64,000 nt of DNA from Pseudomonas sp. StFLB209 (GCF_000829415.1 NZ_AP014637.1:496001-560000), one strand, 5' to 3'; counted from the stretch's first letter, positions 35,299-46,321 are shown. Made by a program: numbers and translations. Notes: generated from the sequence alone by a model not told the origin.

Positions 35299-36005
35299 TT
35301 GAGCTTATCCAGGAATACTGGCGCCCGTTTCTGTACAGCGACGGCGTGCACCTGACCGGCCTGGCGATGACGATGTGGCTGCTAAGTGCCTCGATCGCCA
35401 TGGGCTTTTGCCTGTCGATTCCGCTGTCGATTGCACGGGTTTCGGAAAACCGCTGGCTGCGCTGGCCGGTGCAGTTCTACACCTACGTGTTCCGTGGCAC
35501 GCCGCTGTATATCCAGTTGCTGATTTGCTACACCGGCATCTACAGCATCGCCGCCGTGCGTGAGCAGCCGCTGCTCGATGCGTTTTTTCGCGATGCGATG
35601 AATTGCACGCTGCTGGCCTTCACCCTCAACACTTGCGCCTACACCACCGAGATTTTCGCCGGGGCGATCCGCAGCATGGCCCACGGTGAAATCGAAGCCG
35701 CCAAGGCCTACGGCTTGTCGGGCTGGAAGCTCTACGCCCATGTGATCATGCCCTCGGTGCTGCGCCGCTCGCTGCCGTACTACAGCAACGAGGTAATCCT
35801 GATGCTGCACTCCACCACGGTGGCCTTCACCGCCACCGTGCCGGACATTCTCAAGGTGGCGCGGGACGCCAACTCGGCGACTTTCATGACCTTTCAGTCG
35901 TTCGGCATCGCGGCGCTGCTGTACCTGACCATCACCTTTATTCTGGTCGGGCTGTTCCGCCTGGCCGAACGCCGCTGGCTGGCCTTTCTCGGCCCCGCTC
36001 ACTAG
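35295..36005 (+). CDS. ABC transporter permease (HisM/AotM type)
   Basis: A 236-residue permease pairing with the preceding one. The EAA loop is EAAKAYGLSGWKLYAHVIMP and the N-terminal domain has LTGLAMTMWLLSASIAMGF. The start overlaps the upstream stop (ATGA). It forms the second half of the membrane channel. Confidence 0.88.
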   Translation: MIELIQEYWRPFLYSDGVHLTGLAMTMWLLSASIAMGFCLSIPLSIARVSENRWLRWPVQFYTYVFRGTPLYIQLLICYTGIYSIAAVREQPLLDAFFRDAMNCTLLAFTLNTCAYTTEIFAGAIRSMAHGEIEAAKAYGLSGWKLYAHVIMPSVLRRSLPYYSNEVILMLHSTTVAFTATVPDILKVARDANSATFMTFQSFGIAALLYLTITFILVGLFRLAERRWLAFLGPAH

Positions 36006-36016
36006 GACTGCTCCCC

Positions 36017-37129
36017 ATGCGTCAACTCACTCACGCGCTGGTGGCGCCAGTGCCGGGCACCGCGCGGCAGATTCACAGCTTCCACTACGGTCCGGAGCAC
36101 GGCACCTGCAAGATCTACATTCAGGCCTCGCTGCACGCAGACGAACTGCCCGGCATGCTGGTGGCCTGGCACCTCAAGCAGCGTCTTGAAGAACTGGAGC
36201 GCGCCGGCAAGCTCAAGGGCGAAATCGTCGTGGTGCCGGTGGCCAACCCACAGGGCCTGGAGCAGGTGCTGATGGACACCCCGCTGGGCCGCTACGAGCT
36301 GGAAAGCGGGCAGAACTTCAACCGGCATTTTGTCGACCTGGCTGACCAGGTCGGCGACGCGGTGCAGGCGCAGTTGAACGCCGACCCACAGCACAACCTG
36401 CAAATGATCCGCGCCGCACTGCGTCAGGCGCTCGCGGCTCACAGCGCCGGCACCCAGTTGCAATCGCAACGGCTGACCTTGCAGCGCCTGGCTTGCGACG
36501 CCGATATGGTGCTGGACCTGCACTGTGACTTCGAGTCGGTGGAACACCTGTACACCACCCCCGAGGCCTGGCCGCAGGTCGAGCCGCTGGCACGTTACAT
36601 CGGCGCCCAGGCCAGCATGCTGGCCACCGATTCGGGCGGTCAGTCGTTCGATGAATGCTTCAGCCTGGTCTGGTGGCAACTGCGCCAGCGCTTCGGTGAG
36701 CGGGTGCCGTTGGGCAGCTTCTCGGTCACCCTGGAGCTGCGCGGTCAAGGCGATGTCAGCCATGCCCTGGCCAGCCGCGACTGCCAGGCGATCATCCAGT
36801 ACCTGATCGGCTTTGGCGCCATCGACGGCGACCAGCAACCCGCGCCGGCGCTGCTGTACCCGGCCACGCCGCTGGCCGCGGTCGAGCCGGTCGCCACCCC
36901 GGTCGGTGGCCTGCTGGTGTTCTGCGCCCTGCCTGGCGAGCACGTCGAAGCCGGGCAACTGATCGCCGATATCATCGACCCCATCAGCGATGCCGTGACC
37001 CAGGTTCGTGCACCGCAAGCCGGCCTGCTCTATGCCCGCTCGCTGCGGCGCATGGCCACCGCCGGCATGGTCATTGCCCACATCGCCGGCACCAAGGCCT
37101 GGCGCAGCGGCTACCTTCTTTCGCCATGA
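36017..37129 (+). CDS. Succinylglutamate desuccinylase/aspartoacylase-family protein (AotO-like)
   Basis: A 370-residue M14-type zinc hydrolase. The likely zinc ligands are in HADE (QASLHADELPGML) and in the later LDLHCDFESVEH. Asn/Arg of the active site are in GQNFNRHFVDLAD. A C-terminal biotinyl-like beta domain (GGLLVFCALPGEHVEAGQL) is typical of this subgroup. An enzyme of this family, AotO, lies at the same place in the aotJQMOP operon. Its physiological substrate is not established; possibly an acylated amino acid entering by the transporter. Confidence 0.8.
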   Translation: MRQLTHALVAPVPGTARQIHSFHYGPEHGTCKIYIQASLHADELPGMLVAWHLKQRLEELERAGKLKGEIVVVPVANPQGLEQVLMDTPLGRYELESGQNFNRHFVDLADQVGDAVQAQLNADPQHNLQMIRAALRQALAAHSAGTQLQSQRLTLQRLACDADMVLDLHCDFESVEHLYTTPEAWPQVEPLARYIGAQASMLATDSGGQSFDECFSLVWWQLRQRFGERVPLGSFSVTLELRGQGDVSHALASRDCQAIIQYLIGFGAIDGDQQPAPALLYPATPLAAVEPVATPVGGLLVFCALPGEHVEAGQLIADIIDPISDAVTQVRAPQAGLLYARSLRRMATAGMVIAHIAGTKAWRSGYLLSP

Positions 37130-37902
37130 GAACCGATATGTACAAACTGACCATCGACGGCCTGCACAAGCGCTACGGCGATAACGAAGTGCTCAAGGGC
37201 GTGTCGCTCAAGGCCAAGAGTGGCGACGTGATCTGCCTGATCGGCGCCAGCGGCTCGGGCAAGAGCACCTTTTTGCGCTGCATCAACTTTCTTGAACAGC
37301 CCAACGACGGCGCCATGAGCCTGGACGGCAAGCCGGTGCGCATGGTTCAGGACAAGGACGGCATGCGCGTTGCCGACCCCGATGAGCTGCAACGCCTGCG
37401 CACCCGCCTGGCCATGGTGTTCCAGCACTTCAACCTGTGGGCGCACATGACCGTGCTGGAAAACGTCAGCATGGCGCCGCGCCGGGTGTTGGGCGTCCCC
37501 AAGGCCGAAGCCGAAGCGCGGGCGCGCAAGTACCTGGAGAAAGTCGGCCTGCCCGAGCGGGTTGCCGAGCAGTACCCGGCGTTTTTGTCAGGCGGCCAGC
37601 AACAGCGGGTAGCGATTGCCCGTGCCTTGGCGATGGAGCCGGACATCATGCTGTTTGATGAGCCGACTTCAGCGCTGGACCCGGAACTGGTCGGTGAAGT
37701 GCTCAAAGTGATCCAGGGCCTGGCCGAAGAAGGCCGGACCATGATTCTGGTCACCCACGAGATGGGCTTTGCGCGCAAGGTCGCGACCCAGGTGGTATTT
37801 CTGCATCAGGGCCAGATCATCGAGTCCGGGCATCCGGATGAGGTGCTCAATAACCCGCAGAGCGAGCGCTTGCAGCAATTTTTGAGCGGCAACCTCAAGT
37901 AA
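37126..37902 (+). CDS. ABC transporter ATP-binding protein (HisP/AotP type)
   Basis: A 258-residue ATPase of the polar amino acid uptake class. Walker A GASGSGKST, Q-loop FQHFNLWAHMTVLENV, signature LSGGQQQR, Walker B LFDEPTSALDPE and H-loop VTHEM are all present. The start overlaps the AotO-like stop (ATGA); an ATG at 37138 is an alternative. It is the last gene of the operon and is followed by REPs. Confidence 0.9.
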   Translation: MRTDMYKLTIDGLHKRYGDNEVLKGVSLKAKSGDVICLIGASGSGKSTFLRCINFLEQPNDGAMSLDGKPVRMVQDKDGMRVADPDELQRLRTRLAMVFQHFNLWAHMTVLENVSMAPRRVLGVPKAEAEARARKYLEKVGLPERVAEQYPAFLSGGQQQRVAIARALAMEPDIMLFDEPTSALDPELVGEVLKVIQGLAEEGRTMILVTHEMGFARKVATQVVFLHQGQIIESGHPDEVLNNPQSERLQQFLSGNLK

Positions 37903-38257
37903 TTGCCGTACTCAGGCCCTGTGGGAGATCGCCCGCCGCCTCGGCGCCGCGCTGTCGCGTAGCCAACACGCACCCCCGTAGGAGCAGCTTTAGCTGCGAA
38001 AGGCTTCGCAGCTAAAGCTGCTCCTACGGGAGGGCCTTGTAAATCAGCGATTTGTAATTTGTTTGATGAGAGGGGGCTCTGCCCGCGACAGGGCCAGTAA
38101 GACCGGCACATTTGCTGTGGATGTACCGCACCCTTCGTCGGCGAGGCCAACTCCCAGCGGACCGTGTTGGCCTTAACTGATCAGCATTGATCCCACGGCA
38201 CCAACACATCACGGCTGCGGTCCCTATCCTGAGCCTTTCAGGAATGCGCCGTAGTTC
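37903..38257. repeat. Intergenic region filled with REP units
   Basis: A partial unit begins at 37920 (GTGGGAGATCGCC). A perfect palindrome lies at 37978-38028: a 23-base stem (GTAGGAGCAGCTTTAGCTGC then GAA) with a 5-base AAGGC-type centre. A long REP half follows at about 38062-38162 with GGCCAGTAAG and GTCGGCGAGGCCAACTCCCA. The helicase promoter must lie in the last 90 bases. Confidence 0.75.
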
Positions 38258-40732
38258 ATGAGCAGATCTGCCGATATCGCCCGGTCCTGGTTTCAGCGGC
38301 TGGGCTGGACGCCCTTCCCTTTTCAGAAGCAGGTCTGGGCCGCCGTGAAACGCGGCGAGTCCGGGCTGCTGCATGCCAGCACCGGCTCCGGCAAGACCTA
38401 CGCGGTGTGGCTGGCGGCGCTCAATCGTTTTGTCGGCAAGACCAAAACACCGCCCAAGGGCAAGGACAAAAGCGCACCACTCACCGTGGTGTGGATCACC
38501 CCGATGCGCGCGCTGGCCGCCGATACCCAGCGCGCGCTCAGCGCGCCGCTGGCCGCGATGGAGATTGGCTGGTCGGTGGGCCTGCGCACCGGCGACACCA
38601 CGAGCGGTGAACGAGCCAGGCAAAGCCGACGCCTGCCCTCGGCACTGGTCACCACCCCGGAAAGCCTGACCCTGCTGCTGGCCCGCGCCGACGCCGAGGT
38701 CGCCATGGGCCATCTACAGATGGTGGTGGTCGATGAATGGCACGAGCTGATCGGCAATAAACGCGGCGTCCAACTGCAACTGGCCCTGGCCCGCCTGCGG
38801 CGCTGGAATCCGCACCTGGTGGTGTGGGGCATTTCCGCAACCCTGGGCAATCAGGAGCATGCGCGGCAGGTGCTGCTTGGCGATGCCGGTGTCAGCGTGC
38901 AGGGCAAGGTCGTCAAGGATCTGCAGGTCGACACCCTGTTGCCGCCCACTATCGAGCGTTTTCCGTGGTCCGGGCACATGGGTTTGTCGATGCTCAAGCA
39001 AGTGGTGGCCGAGGTGGATGCCAGCAGCAGTTGCCTGCTGTTCACCAATACCCGCTCGCAATCGGAGCTGTGGTATCAGGCACTGTTGCAGGCGCGCCCG
39101 GACTGGGCCGGTTTGATCGCCCTGCACCACGGCTCGCTGGCGCGGGAGGTGCGTGACTGGGTCGAGCGCGCCCTCAAGGACGGTCAGCTCAAGGCCGTGG
39201 TCTGTACCTCCAGCCTCGACCTGGGGGTGGATTTTCTGCCGGTCGAGCGGGTGCTGCAAATCGGCTCGGCCAAGGGCATTGCCCGCCTGATGCAGCGTGC
39301 CGGACGCTCCGGCCACGCGCCGGGCCGCCGCTCGCGAGTGACGTTAGTACCGACCCATAGCCTGGAACTGGTCGAAGCCGCGGCTGCTCAGGTCGCTGTG
39401 GCCGCACGCATGATCGAACCCCGGCACAGCCCGCACCAGCCGCTGGATGTGCTGGTGCAGCATCTGGTCAGCATGGCGCTGGGCGGCGGCTTCCTGCCTG
39501 ACGAGCTGTATCAGGAAGTGCGCGGCGCCTGGGCTTACCGGAATCTGGACCAAACCCACTGGCAGTGGGCGCTGGCCTTTGTGCGCAGCGGCGGCCATTC
39601 GCTCACCGCTTACCCGGATTACCGCCGGGTCGAACCGGACGAGCACGGCGTATGGCGGGTGCCGGATGCGCGCCTGGCACGTCGGCACCGGATGAGTATT
39701 GGTACCATCGTCAGCGATGCCAGCATCAACGTGAAGTACTGGAAGAAAGGCAGCGGCTCGCTGGGCACAGTGGAGGAAGGCTTTATCGCCCGTCTGCGCC
39801 CTGGCGATAATTTTCTGTTCGGTGGCCGCTTGCTGGAGCTGGTACGGGTCGAGGACATGACCGCCTACGTCAAGCGTGCGACCGGCAAGAAGGCCGCCGT
39901 ACCGCGCTGGAATGGCGGGCGCATGCCGCTGTCCAGTGAACTGGCCGCCGCAGTGGTCGCGCAGTTTGATGCAGCAGCGCATGGCGTATACGACAGCCCG
40001 CCGATGCAGGCGGTCAGGCCGCTGCTGGAAGTCCAGCGCCAGTGGTCGGCATTGCCGCAGAGTAACCGGCTATTGGTTGAAACCCTGAAGTCCCGCGAAG
40101 GCTGGCACCTGTTCATCTACCCGTTCGCCGGCCGCCATGTGCATCTGGGGCTGGCCAGTTTGCTGGCCTGGCGATTAAGCCAACAAAGGCCGCTGAGTTT
40201 CTCGATGGCGGTCAATGATTACGGCCTGGAACTGCTCAGCGCCAGCGAGCTGGACTGGAACGCATTGCTGCATCAGGGCGATTTGTTCAGCGATGCCGAC
40301 CTGGACCAGCACATCCTCGCCAGCCTCAATGCCAGTGAACTGGCGCAGCGACGCTTCCGGGAAATCGCCCGGATTGGCGGGCTGGTGTTTTCCGGCTACC
40401 CCGGCGCACCGAAAAGCACCCGCCAATTGCAGGCCTCCAGCGGCCTGTTTTTCGAGGTATTCAAGCAGTACGACGCCGATAATCGTCTGCTGCTCCAGGC
40501 CCATGACGAAGTGCTGAGCCTGGAGCTGGATTATCAGCGCCTGCAGGACACGTTGCAGAAAATGGCGCGCCTGCCCATGGACCTGCATGCCCTCAAGCGC
40601 GCCTCGCCGCTGGCCTTTCCGCTGCTGGTCGAACGCCTGCGCGAGAGCCTGAGCAGCGAGAAACTCGCCGATCGCATTGCGCGCATGGTGCGTGACCTGG
40701 AAAAAGCCGCCGGCCCGGAGCCTGACGCATGA
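38258..40732 (+). CDS. Ligase-associated DNA damage response DEXH helicase (Lhr-like)
   Basis: An 824-residue superfamily-2 helicase. Motif I STGSGKT (about 46-52), Ia [47 protein letters not shown]. The long C-terminal winged-helix and DUF1998-like regions are as in Lhr-core proteins. Together with the metallophosphatase that overlaps it by 4 bases, and the exonuclease and ligase at 30.7-33.4 kb, it makes up the four-gene repair set. Confidence 0.92.
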   Translation: MSRSADIARSWFQRLGWTPFPFQKQVWAAVKRGESGLLHASTGSGKTYAVWLAALNRFVGKTKTPPKGKDKSAPLTVVWITPMRALAADTQRALSAPLAAMEIGWSVGLRTGDTTSGERARQSRRLPSALVTTPESLTLLLARADAEVAMGHLQMVVVDEWHELIGNKRGVQLQLALARLRRWNPHLVVWGISATLGNQEHARQVLLGDAGVSVQGKVVKDLQVDTLLPPTIERFPWSGHMGLSMLKQVVAEVDASSSCLLFTNTRSQSELWYQALLQARPDWAGLIALHHGSLAREVRDWVERALKDGQLKAVVCTSSLDLGVDFLPVERVLQIGSAKGIARLMQRAGRSGHAPGRRSRVTLVPTHSLELVEAAAAQVAVAARMIEPRHSPHQPLDVLVQHLVSMALGGGFLPDELYQEVRGAWAYRNLDQTHWQWALAFVRSGGHSLTAYPDYRRVEPDEHGVWRVPDARLARRHRMSIGTIVSDASINVKYWKKGSGSLGTVEEGFIARLRPGDNFLFGGRLLELVRVEDMTAYVKRATGKKAAVPRWNGGRMPLSSELAAAVVAQFDAAAHGVYDSPPMQAVRPLLEVQRQWSALPQSNRLLVETLKSREGWHLFIYPFAGRHVHLGLASLLAWRLSQQRPLSFSMAVNDYGLELLSASELDWNALLHQGDLFSDADLDQHILASLNASELAQRRFREIARIGGLVFSGYPGAPKSTRQLQASSGLFFEVFKQYDADNRLLLQAHDEVLSLELDYQRLQDTLQKMARLPMDLHALKRASPLAFPLLVERLRESLSSEKLADRIARMVRDLEKAAGPEPDA

Positions 40733-41388
40733 GCGCATACCTGCCTGTACAACTGGCCGGGGAAACCCTGTGGCTGCTGGCCGACAAGGCGCTGTATTAC
40801 CCAAGCCAGCAGACCCTGCTGATCGCCGACGCGCATTTCGGCAAGGCTGCTGCCTACCGGCGTCTGGGCCAGCCGGTGCCGCATGGCACGACTGACGCCA
40901 ACCTGCGGCGGATCGACCGCCTGCTGGCCGACTATCCGACTGAACAGTTGATTTTTCTCGGTGATTTGCTGCACGCGCCACAATCACACGCGCCGGCCAC
41001 CCTGGCGGCCTTGGCTGAGTGGCGCCAGCGGCATGTTGCGCTGAATATCTGTCTGATTCGCGGCAACCACGATAACCGGGCCGGCGACCCGCCCGGCTAT
41101 CTGCGTATCAAGGTGGTGGACGCCCCGCTGCTGCTCGGCCCGTTTGCCTTGCAGCACGAGCCCGATCCGCACCCGACTCATCACGTGCTGGCCGGGCATG
41201 TGCATCCGGTGTTTACCTTGAAGGGCCGGGGGCGCCAGCGCTTGCGCCTGCCGTGCTTTGTGCTCGACGAGCAGGTCAGCCTGCTGCCAGCCTTCGGCGA
41301 ATTCACGGGCGGGTATGGGGTCCAGGCACAACCGCGCCGACGCCTGTTTGTGGCAGGCGACGGCGGGGTCTGGGCGCTGGAAAGCTAG
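40729..41388 (+). CDS. pdeM: Ligase-associated metallophosphatase PdeM
   Basis: A 219-residue calcineurin-like metallophosphoesterase. The metal-binding motifs are DAHFGK, GDLLHA, GNHDN and GHVHP. It overlaps the helicase stop in ATGA, the typical arrangement of the ligase-associated set. It probably cuts or trims DNA during damage repair. Confidence 0.9.
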   Translation: MSAYLPVQLAGETLWLLADKALYYPSQQTLLIADAHFGKAAAYRRLGQPVPHGTTDANLRRIDRLLADYPTEQLIFLGDLLHAPQSHAPATLAALAEWRQRHVALNICLIRGNHDNRAGDPPGYLRIKVVDAPLLLGPFALQHEPDPHPTHHVLAGHVHPVFTLKGRGRQRLRLPCFVLDEQVSLLPAFGEFTGGYGVQAQPRRRLFVAGDGGVWALES

Positions 41389-41392
41389 AATG

Positions 41393-41605
41393 TCAGGCCA
41401 CAGGCGCAGGTGGCGGCTCATCCGGCACGGTTGGCACACCGGGTTCCTGGGGCTGATCGGGCTGCGGCGTGTCGGGGGTCGGCTGGCCTGGAATCCCGCC
41501 GCCCACCATATTCAGATGCTCGTCGGCCAACAACGACCAGGCCAGCAGGCCGATTTCGTTAAGCGGAGCAGCGTCTTGTCCAATGGGTTTTGAGTCAATC
41601 TTCAT
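41393..41605 (-). CDS. Small proline-rich hypothetical protein
   Basis: A 70-residue protein starting MKIDSKPIGQDAAPLNEIGL at 41605. The first half has a short helix (LLAWSLLADEHLNMV), and the second half is a Pro/Thr/Gln repeat-like tail (PGQPTPDTPQPDQPQEPG). It is convergent with pdeM, with only 4 bases between stops. The family is not recognised. Confidence 0.5.
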   Translation of the reverse strand: MKIDSKPIGQDAAPLNEIGLLAWSLLADEHLNMVGGGIPGQPTPDTPQPDQPQEPGVPTVPDEPPPAPVA

Positions 41606-41737
41606 AGGCACTCCTGAGCGTCTGGTCACCCGCCTCAAAGGCGGGCAGAAACAGCTTGCTCAGTAGAGTGCCAAACAGGCTTTAAATTCCATGAAACAAT
41701 CATGAAACCTTGCCCTGGACAAGCAGTCAGCGGCCAC

Positions 41738-42304
41738 TCAGGTACGTGGCAGGGTCACGCCGCGCTGGCCTTGATACTTGCCGCCACGGTCCTTGTACGA
41801 CACTTCGCACTCTTCATCGGACTCCAGAAACAGCATCTGCGCCACGCCTTCGTTAGCGTAGATCTTGGCCGGCAGCGTGGTGGTGTTGGAGAACTCCAGG
41901 GTCACGTGGCCTTCCCACTCGGGCTCGAGCGGGGTGACGTTGACGATGATGCCGCAGCGTGCGTAGGTGCTCTTGCCCAGGCAAATGGTCAGCACATTGC
42001 GCGGAATGCGGAAGTACTCGACGGTGCGGGCCAGGGCGAAGGAGTTTGGAGGAATGATGCAGACGTCGCTCTTGACGTCGACGAAGCTCTTCTCATCGAA
42101 GTTTTTCGGATCAACGGTCGCCGAGTTGATGTTGGTGAACACCTTGAATTCATCGGCGCAACGCACATCGTAACCATAGCTTGACACACCGAAGGAGATC
42201 AGCCGGTCGGCGCCCTCACCGCGCATCTGGCGCTCGACGAAAGGCTCGATCATGCCGTGCTCTTGCGCCATGCGGCGAATCCACTTGTCCGATTTGATGC
42301 TCAT
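41738..42304 (-). CDS. dcd: dCTP deaminase
   Basis: Converts dCTP to dUTP for thymidylate synthesis. The 188-residue length fits, and the active-site motifs are present: [33 protein letters not shown] and the catalytic-Glu region [14 protein letters not shown]. The start at 42304 (MSIKSDKW) is the family start. Confidence 0.95.
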   Translation of the reverse strand: MSIKSDKWIRRMAQEHGMIEPFVERQMRGEGADRLISFGVSSYGYDVRCADEFKVFTNINSATVDPKNFDEKSFVDVKSDVCIIPPNSFALARTVEYFRIPRNVLTICLGKSTYARCGIIVNVTPLEPEWEGHVTLEFSNTTTLPAKIYANEGVAQMLFLESDEECEVSYKDRGGKYQGQRGVTLPRT

Positions 42305-42624
42305 GGCGGTGTCCTGAAATAGCAAGGTGAAAAATATGCGGGCATCTTACCGGTCCACGCCGTCTCGTACAAAGGCCAAAAGGCTGCCGGACCCTGTGCA
42401 GGGCCACGGCGGGCAGCCATTGTTTGGCAATACAAATAATCCTCAGATGCCCATTGGCGTTTGCAGGAAAAAGGGTTAAGGTGGCGCCACTGTGTTGCTT
42501 GTGTCACTGAGAATCTCTACACGATGTTGAATATCACCATCACCATGAATTTCCAGCTCTTTGCACTCAGTCTCGGCCAGGGTGTTTCCTGAGTCGCAGT
42601 TAACTTTGTCCAAGGAGATGTATC

Positions 42625-42834
42625 ATGTCCAATCGCCAAACCGGTACCGTTAAGTGGTTCAACGATGAGAAAGGCTTCGGCTTCATCACTCCACAATCCG
42701 GTGACGACCTGTTCGTACACTTCAAAGCTATCCAGATCGATGGCTTCAAAACCCTGAAAGAAGGCCAGCAAGTTACTTTCGTCGCTACCCGCGGCCAGAA
42801 AGGCATGCAGGCTGAAGAAGTGCAAATCGCTTAA
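42625..42834 (+). CDS. Cold-shock domain protein (CspA family)
   Basis: A 69-residue single-strand nucleic acid-binding protein. RNP1 KGFGFI and RNP2 DLFVHF are intact. The ATG follows CAAGGAGA. The long leader (about 42480-42624) is typical of cold-shock mRNAs. A strong terminator follows. Confidence 0.93.
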   Translation: MSNRQTGTVKWFNDEKGFGFITPQSGDDLFVHFKAIQIDGFKTLKEGQQVTFVATRGQKGMQAEEVQIA

Positions 42835-42852
42835 TTTGCGCTGACTCGCTTC

Positions 42853-42884
42853 AAAAAACCCCGCCCACAAAGCGGGGTTTTTTT
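42853..42884 (+). terminator. Intrinsic terminator of the cold-shock gene
   Basis: AAACCCCGC pairs with GCGGGGTTT around CCACAAA, followed by seven T. It also has an A tract on the other side and could act in both directions. Confidence 0.85.
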
Positions 42885-42927
42885 ATGCCCGGAATTTACC
42901 GTGGTGCTTGCCGCCACGCGGAACCCC

Positions 42928-42993
42928 GTAGGAGCGGCCGGGCGGCGATCCGCTTCAGCCGCGAATTCCCTTCGCTGCTAAAGCAGCTCCTAC
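42928..42993. repeat. REP repeat pair
   Basis: GTAGGAGCGGCCGGGCGGCG ... CTGCTAAAGCAGCTCCTAC, between the cold-shock terminator and the apbC stop. Confidence 0.75.
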
Positions 42994-43019
42994 GGCCGCC
43001 ATCGGTTGCAAGGATGTGA

Positions 43020-44114
43020 TCAGTCGTCGCTGACCGAGATCGTTGGCATCGCCGGGCTGGCCGCTTCCTGCAGCACAATCCGCGCGCCCACCTGGCGGGC
43101 CAGCTCCTGATAAATCATCGCAATCTGGCTCTCAGGCTCAGCGATGGCAGTGGGTTTGCCGCCATCGGCCTGTTCGCGGATCAGCATCGACAGTGGCAAT
43201 GAGGCCAGCAGATCGACGTTGTAATGACTGGCCAGTTTCTCGCCGCCACCCTCACCGAACAGATGCTCGGCATGCCCGCAGTTCGAGCAGATATGCACAG
43301 CCATGTTCTCGACCACGCCCAACACCGGGATGTTGACCTTGCGAAACATCTCCACGCCCTTCTTCGCATCCAGAAGCGCCAGATCCTGCGGGGTGGTGAC
43401 GATCACCGAGCCGGCCACCGGCACCTTCTGCGCCAGGGTCAACTGGATATCACCGGTACCCGGCGGCATGTCGATGACCAGATAATCCAGGTCGTTCCAG
43501 GCGGTCTGGGTCACCAGTTGCAGCAAAGCGCCGGAGACCATCGGCCCGCGCCAGACCATCGGCGTGTTGTCGTCGGTGAGAAACGCCATCGACATCACTT
43601 CAACGCCATGCGCCTCGATGGGCACGAACCACTTCTGGTCCTTGACCTTCGGCCGGGTGCCTTCAGGGATGCCAAACATGATGCCCTGGCTGGGGCCGTA
43701 GATATCCGCATCGAGAATGCCGACCCGCGCGCCTTCACGGGCCAGTGCCAGGGCCAGATTGGCAGCGGTGGTCGATTTGCCGACCCCGCCTTTGCCAGAG
43801 GCCACAGCGATGATGTTTTTCACGTTGGCCAGGCCAGGCACTTGGCTCTGGGCCTTGTGTGGCTGAATGTTTGTGGTGACGCTGACGCTGGCCGAACTCA
43901 CTCCGTCCAGGCCTTCGATAGCGGTTTGCAGAATCTGCGCCCAGCCCTTGCTGAACAGCCCGGCGGCATAGCCCAGCTCCAACTGCACGCTGACCCGGCC
44001 GCCGTCGATGTCGATGGCCCGCACGCAACCGGCGCTGACCGGGTCCTGGTTGAGATAAGGGTCGGTGTACTGGCGAAGAATAGTCTCCACCGCTGCGCGG
44101 CTCACTGCGCTCAT
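43020..44114 (-). CDS. apbC: Iron-sulfur cluster carrier ATPase ApbC (Mrp)
   Basis: A 364-residue P-loop NTPase. The N-terminal MIP18-like domain (AAVETILRQYTDPYLNQDPV) is followed by the deviant Walker A ASGKGGVGKST, and the cluster-binding CSNC lies near the C-terminus. It delivers Fe-S clusters to apoproteins in the cytoplasm. The start at 44114 follows the family; the gene is divergent from metG. Confidence 0.92.
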   Translation of the reverse strand: MSAVSRAAVETILRQYTDPYLNQDPVSAGCVRAIDIDGGRVSVQLELGYAAGLFSKGWAQILQTAIEGLDGVSSASVSVTTNIQPHKAQSQVPGLANVKNIIAVASGKGGVGKSTTAANLALALAREGARVGILDADIYGPSQGIMFGIPEGTRPKVKDQKWFVPIEAHGVEVMSMAFLTDDNTPMVWRGPMVSGALLQLVTQTAWNDLDYLVIDMPPGTGDIQLTLAQKVPVAGSVIVTTPQDLALLDAKKGVEMFRKVNIPVLGVVENMAVHICSNCGHAEHLFGEGGGEKLASHYNVDLLASLPLSMLIREQADGGKPTAIAEPESQIAMIYQELARQVGARIVLQEAASPAMPTISVSDD

Positions 44115-44269
44115 GGACTGGCTCCGAATAGAAACTTGAGTAAAACAGGCGGCTATCCTACCCGTTATGACGGGCGGTGCCATGTTTTCGCCGCAACATC
44201 GCAGGATGAAAAAAAAACCGCGGGCCTTTATAGTGGCCGATCCGTGTATGACTTAAGTAGCCGAGCCCC

Positions 44270-46312
44270 ATGTCCGAGCCCCGCAAGATTCTCGTAACCA
44301 GCGCCCTGCCCTATGCCAATGGTTCCATCCACCTTGGCCACATGCTTGAGTACATCCAGACCGACATGTGGGTGCGTTTCCAGAAGCACCGCGGCAACCA
44401 CTGCACCTACGTCTGCGCGGACGACGCTCACGGCTCGGCCATCATGCTGCGCGCGGAAAAGGAAGGCATCACCCCGGAACAGCTGATCGACAACGTCAAG
44501 GCTGAACACAGCACCGATTTCGCCGATTTTCTGGTCGACTTCGACAATTTCCACTCCACGCACTGCGAAGAGAACCGTGAGCTGTCGAGCCTGATCTACA
44601 CCCGCCTGCGCGATGCTGGTCATATTGCCACCCGTTCGGTGACCCAATATTTCGACCCCGACAAGAAGATGTTCCTCGCCGACCGCTTCATCAAGGGCAC
44701 CTGTCCGAAATGCAGCGCTGAAGACCAATACGGCGACAACTGCGAAAAATGCGGCGCGACCTACGAGCCGACCGAGCTGAAAGACCCGAAATCGGCGATT
44801 TCCGGTGCCACGCCGGTGCTCAAGGACTCCAAGCACTTCTTCTTTGACCTGCCGGCCTTCCAGGACATGCTCCAGGCCTGGACCCGCAGCGGCACCCTGC
44901 AAGACGCAGTAGCCAACAAACTGGCCGAATGGCTCGACAGCGGCCTGCAGCAATGGGACATCTCCCGTGACGCACCGTACTTCGGCTTCGAAATCCCTGA
45001 CGAGCCGGGCAAGTACTTCTATGTCTGGCTGGATGCGCCCATCGGTTACATGGCCAGCTTCAAGAACCTCTGCGCACGCCGCCCGGAGCTGGACTTCGAC
45101 GCGTACTGGAACAAGGACCCGACCACCGAGCTGTATCACTTCATCGGCAAGGACATCGTCAACTTCCACGCGCTGTTCTGGCCGGCCATGCTCGAAGGCG
45201 CCGGCCTGCGCAAGCCAACCGGCATCAACGTGCACGGCTACCTGACCGTCAACGGCCAGAAGATGTCCAAGTCGCGTGGCACCTTCATCAAGGCCCGCAC
45301 CTATCTGGACCACCTGTCGCCGGAATACCTGCGCTACTACTACGCAGCCAAACTGGGCCGCGGGGTCGACGACCTGGACCTGAACCTCGAAGACTTCGTG
45401 CAAAAGGTCAACTCTGACCTGATCGGCAAGGTGGTCAACATCGCCAGCCGCTGCGCCGGGTTCATTCACAAGGGCAACGCTGGCGTACTGGTCGACAGCA
45501 ACATCGCGCCAGAACTGACCGCTGCATTCCAGGCTGCCGCGCCGAGCATCGCCGAGGCCTATGAGGCCCGCGACTTCTCCCGCGCCATGCGCGAGACCAT
45601 GGCCCTGGCCGACCGCGCCAACGCCTTTATTGCTGACAAGGCACCTTGGTCGCTGGCCAAGCAGGAAGGCAAGCAGGACGAGGTGCAGGCCATTTGCGCA
45701 CTGGGCATCAACCTGTTCCGTCAGTTGATCATCTTCCTCAAGCCGGTGCTGCCGAAACTGGCCGCCGATGCCGAGCAGTTCCTCAATGTGGCACCGCTGA
45801 CCTGGAACGACCACCAGACCCTGCTGGCCAACCATCAACTCAATCCGTTCAACGCGCTGATGACCCGTATCGACCCGGCCAGGGTCGAGGCAATGGTCAG
45901 CGCATCGAAAGAAGACCTGGCGGCCAGCACCGAGCCTGCGGCCCCGCAAGGCAACGGCGAATTGACCAAGGACCCGCTGTCGCCCGAGATCGAGTTCGAC
46001 GCCTTTGCTGCCGTGGACCTGCGGGTGGCGCTGATCGTCAAGGCCGAGCACGTCGAGGGTGCCGACAAGCTGCTGCGCCTGACTCTGGATATCGGTGATC
46101 AGCAGCGTAACGTGTTCTCCGGAATCAAGAGCGCCTACCCGGACCCGAGCAAGCTTGAAGGTCGCCTGACCATGATGATCGCCAACCTCAAGCCGCGCAA
46201 AATGCGCTTTGGCGTTTCCGAAGGCATGGTGATGGCAGCCGGTCCTGGCGGTGAAGAGATCTACCTGCTCAGCCCGGACAGCGGCGCCAAGCCAGGTCAG
46301 CGCATCAAGTGA
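44270..46312 (+). CDS. metG: Methionyl-tRNA synthetase
   Basis: A 680-residue class I synthetase. The HIGH motif is in [11 protein letters not shown] (15-25); zinc-knuckle cysteines are in [18 protein letters not shown]; the KMSKS loop is at about 333-337. A C-terminal tRNA-binding OB domain ([20 protein letters not shown]) is present, as in the long E. coli-type enzyme. Confidence 0.97.
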   Translation: MSEPRKILVTSALPYANGSIHLGHMLEYIQTDMWVRFQKHRGNHCTYVCADDAHGSAIMLRAEKEGITPEQLIDNVKAEHSTDFADFLVDFDNFHSTHCEENRELSSLIYTRLRDAGHIATRSVTQYFDPDKKMFLADRFIKGTCPKCSAEDQYGDNCEKCGATYEPTELKDPKSAISGATPVLKDSKHFFFDLPAFQDMLQAWTRSGTLQDAVANKLAEWLDSGLQQWDISRDAPYFGFEIPDEPGKYFYVWLDAPIGYMASFKNLCARRPELDFDAYWNKDPTTELYHFIGKDIVNFHALFWPAMLEGAGLRKPTGINVHGYLTVNGQKMSKSRGTFIKARTYLDHLSPEYLRYYYAAKLGRGVDDLDLNLEDFVQKVNSDLIGKVVNIASRCAGFIHKGNAGVLVDSNIAPELTAAFQAAAPSIAEAYEARDFSRAMRETMALADRANAFIADKAPWSLAKQEGKQDEVQAICALGINLFRQLIIFLKPVLPKLAADAEQFLNVAPLTWNDHQTLLANHQLNPFNALMTRIDPARVEAMVSASKEDLAASTEPAAPQGNGELTKDPLSPEIEFDAFAAVDLRVALIVKAEHVEGADKLLRLTLDIGDQQRNVFSGIKSAYPDPSKLEGRLTMMIANLKPRKMRFGVSEGMVMAAGPGGEEIYLLSPDSGAKPGQRIK

Positions 46313-46321
46313 CACTCGGCA

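Noticed and set aside
44228..46315. 695-codon minus-strand frame opposite metG
   Set aside because: It is the antisense frame of the GC-rich metG gene, with no domain pattern; metG on the plus strand is unambiguous.
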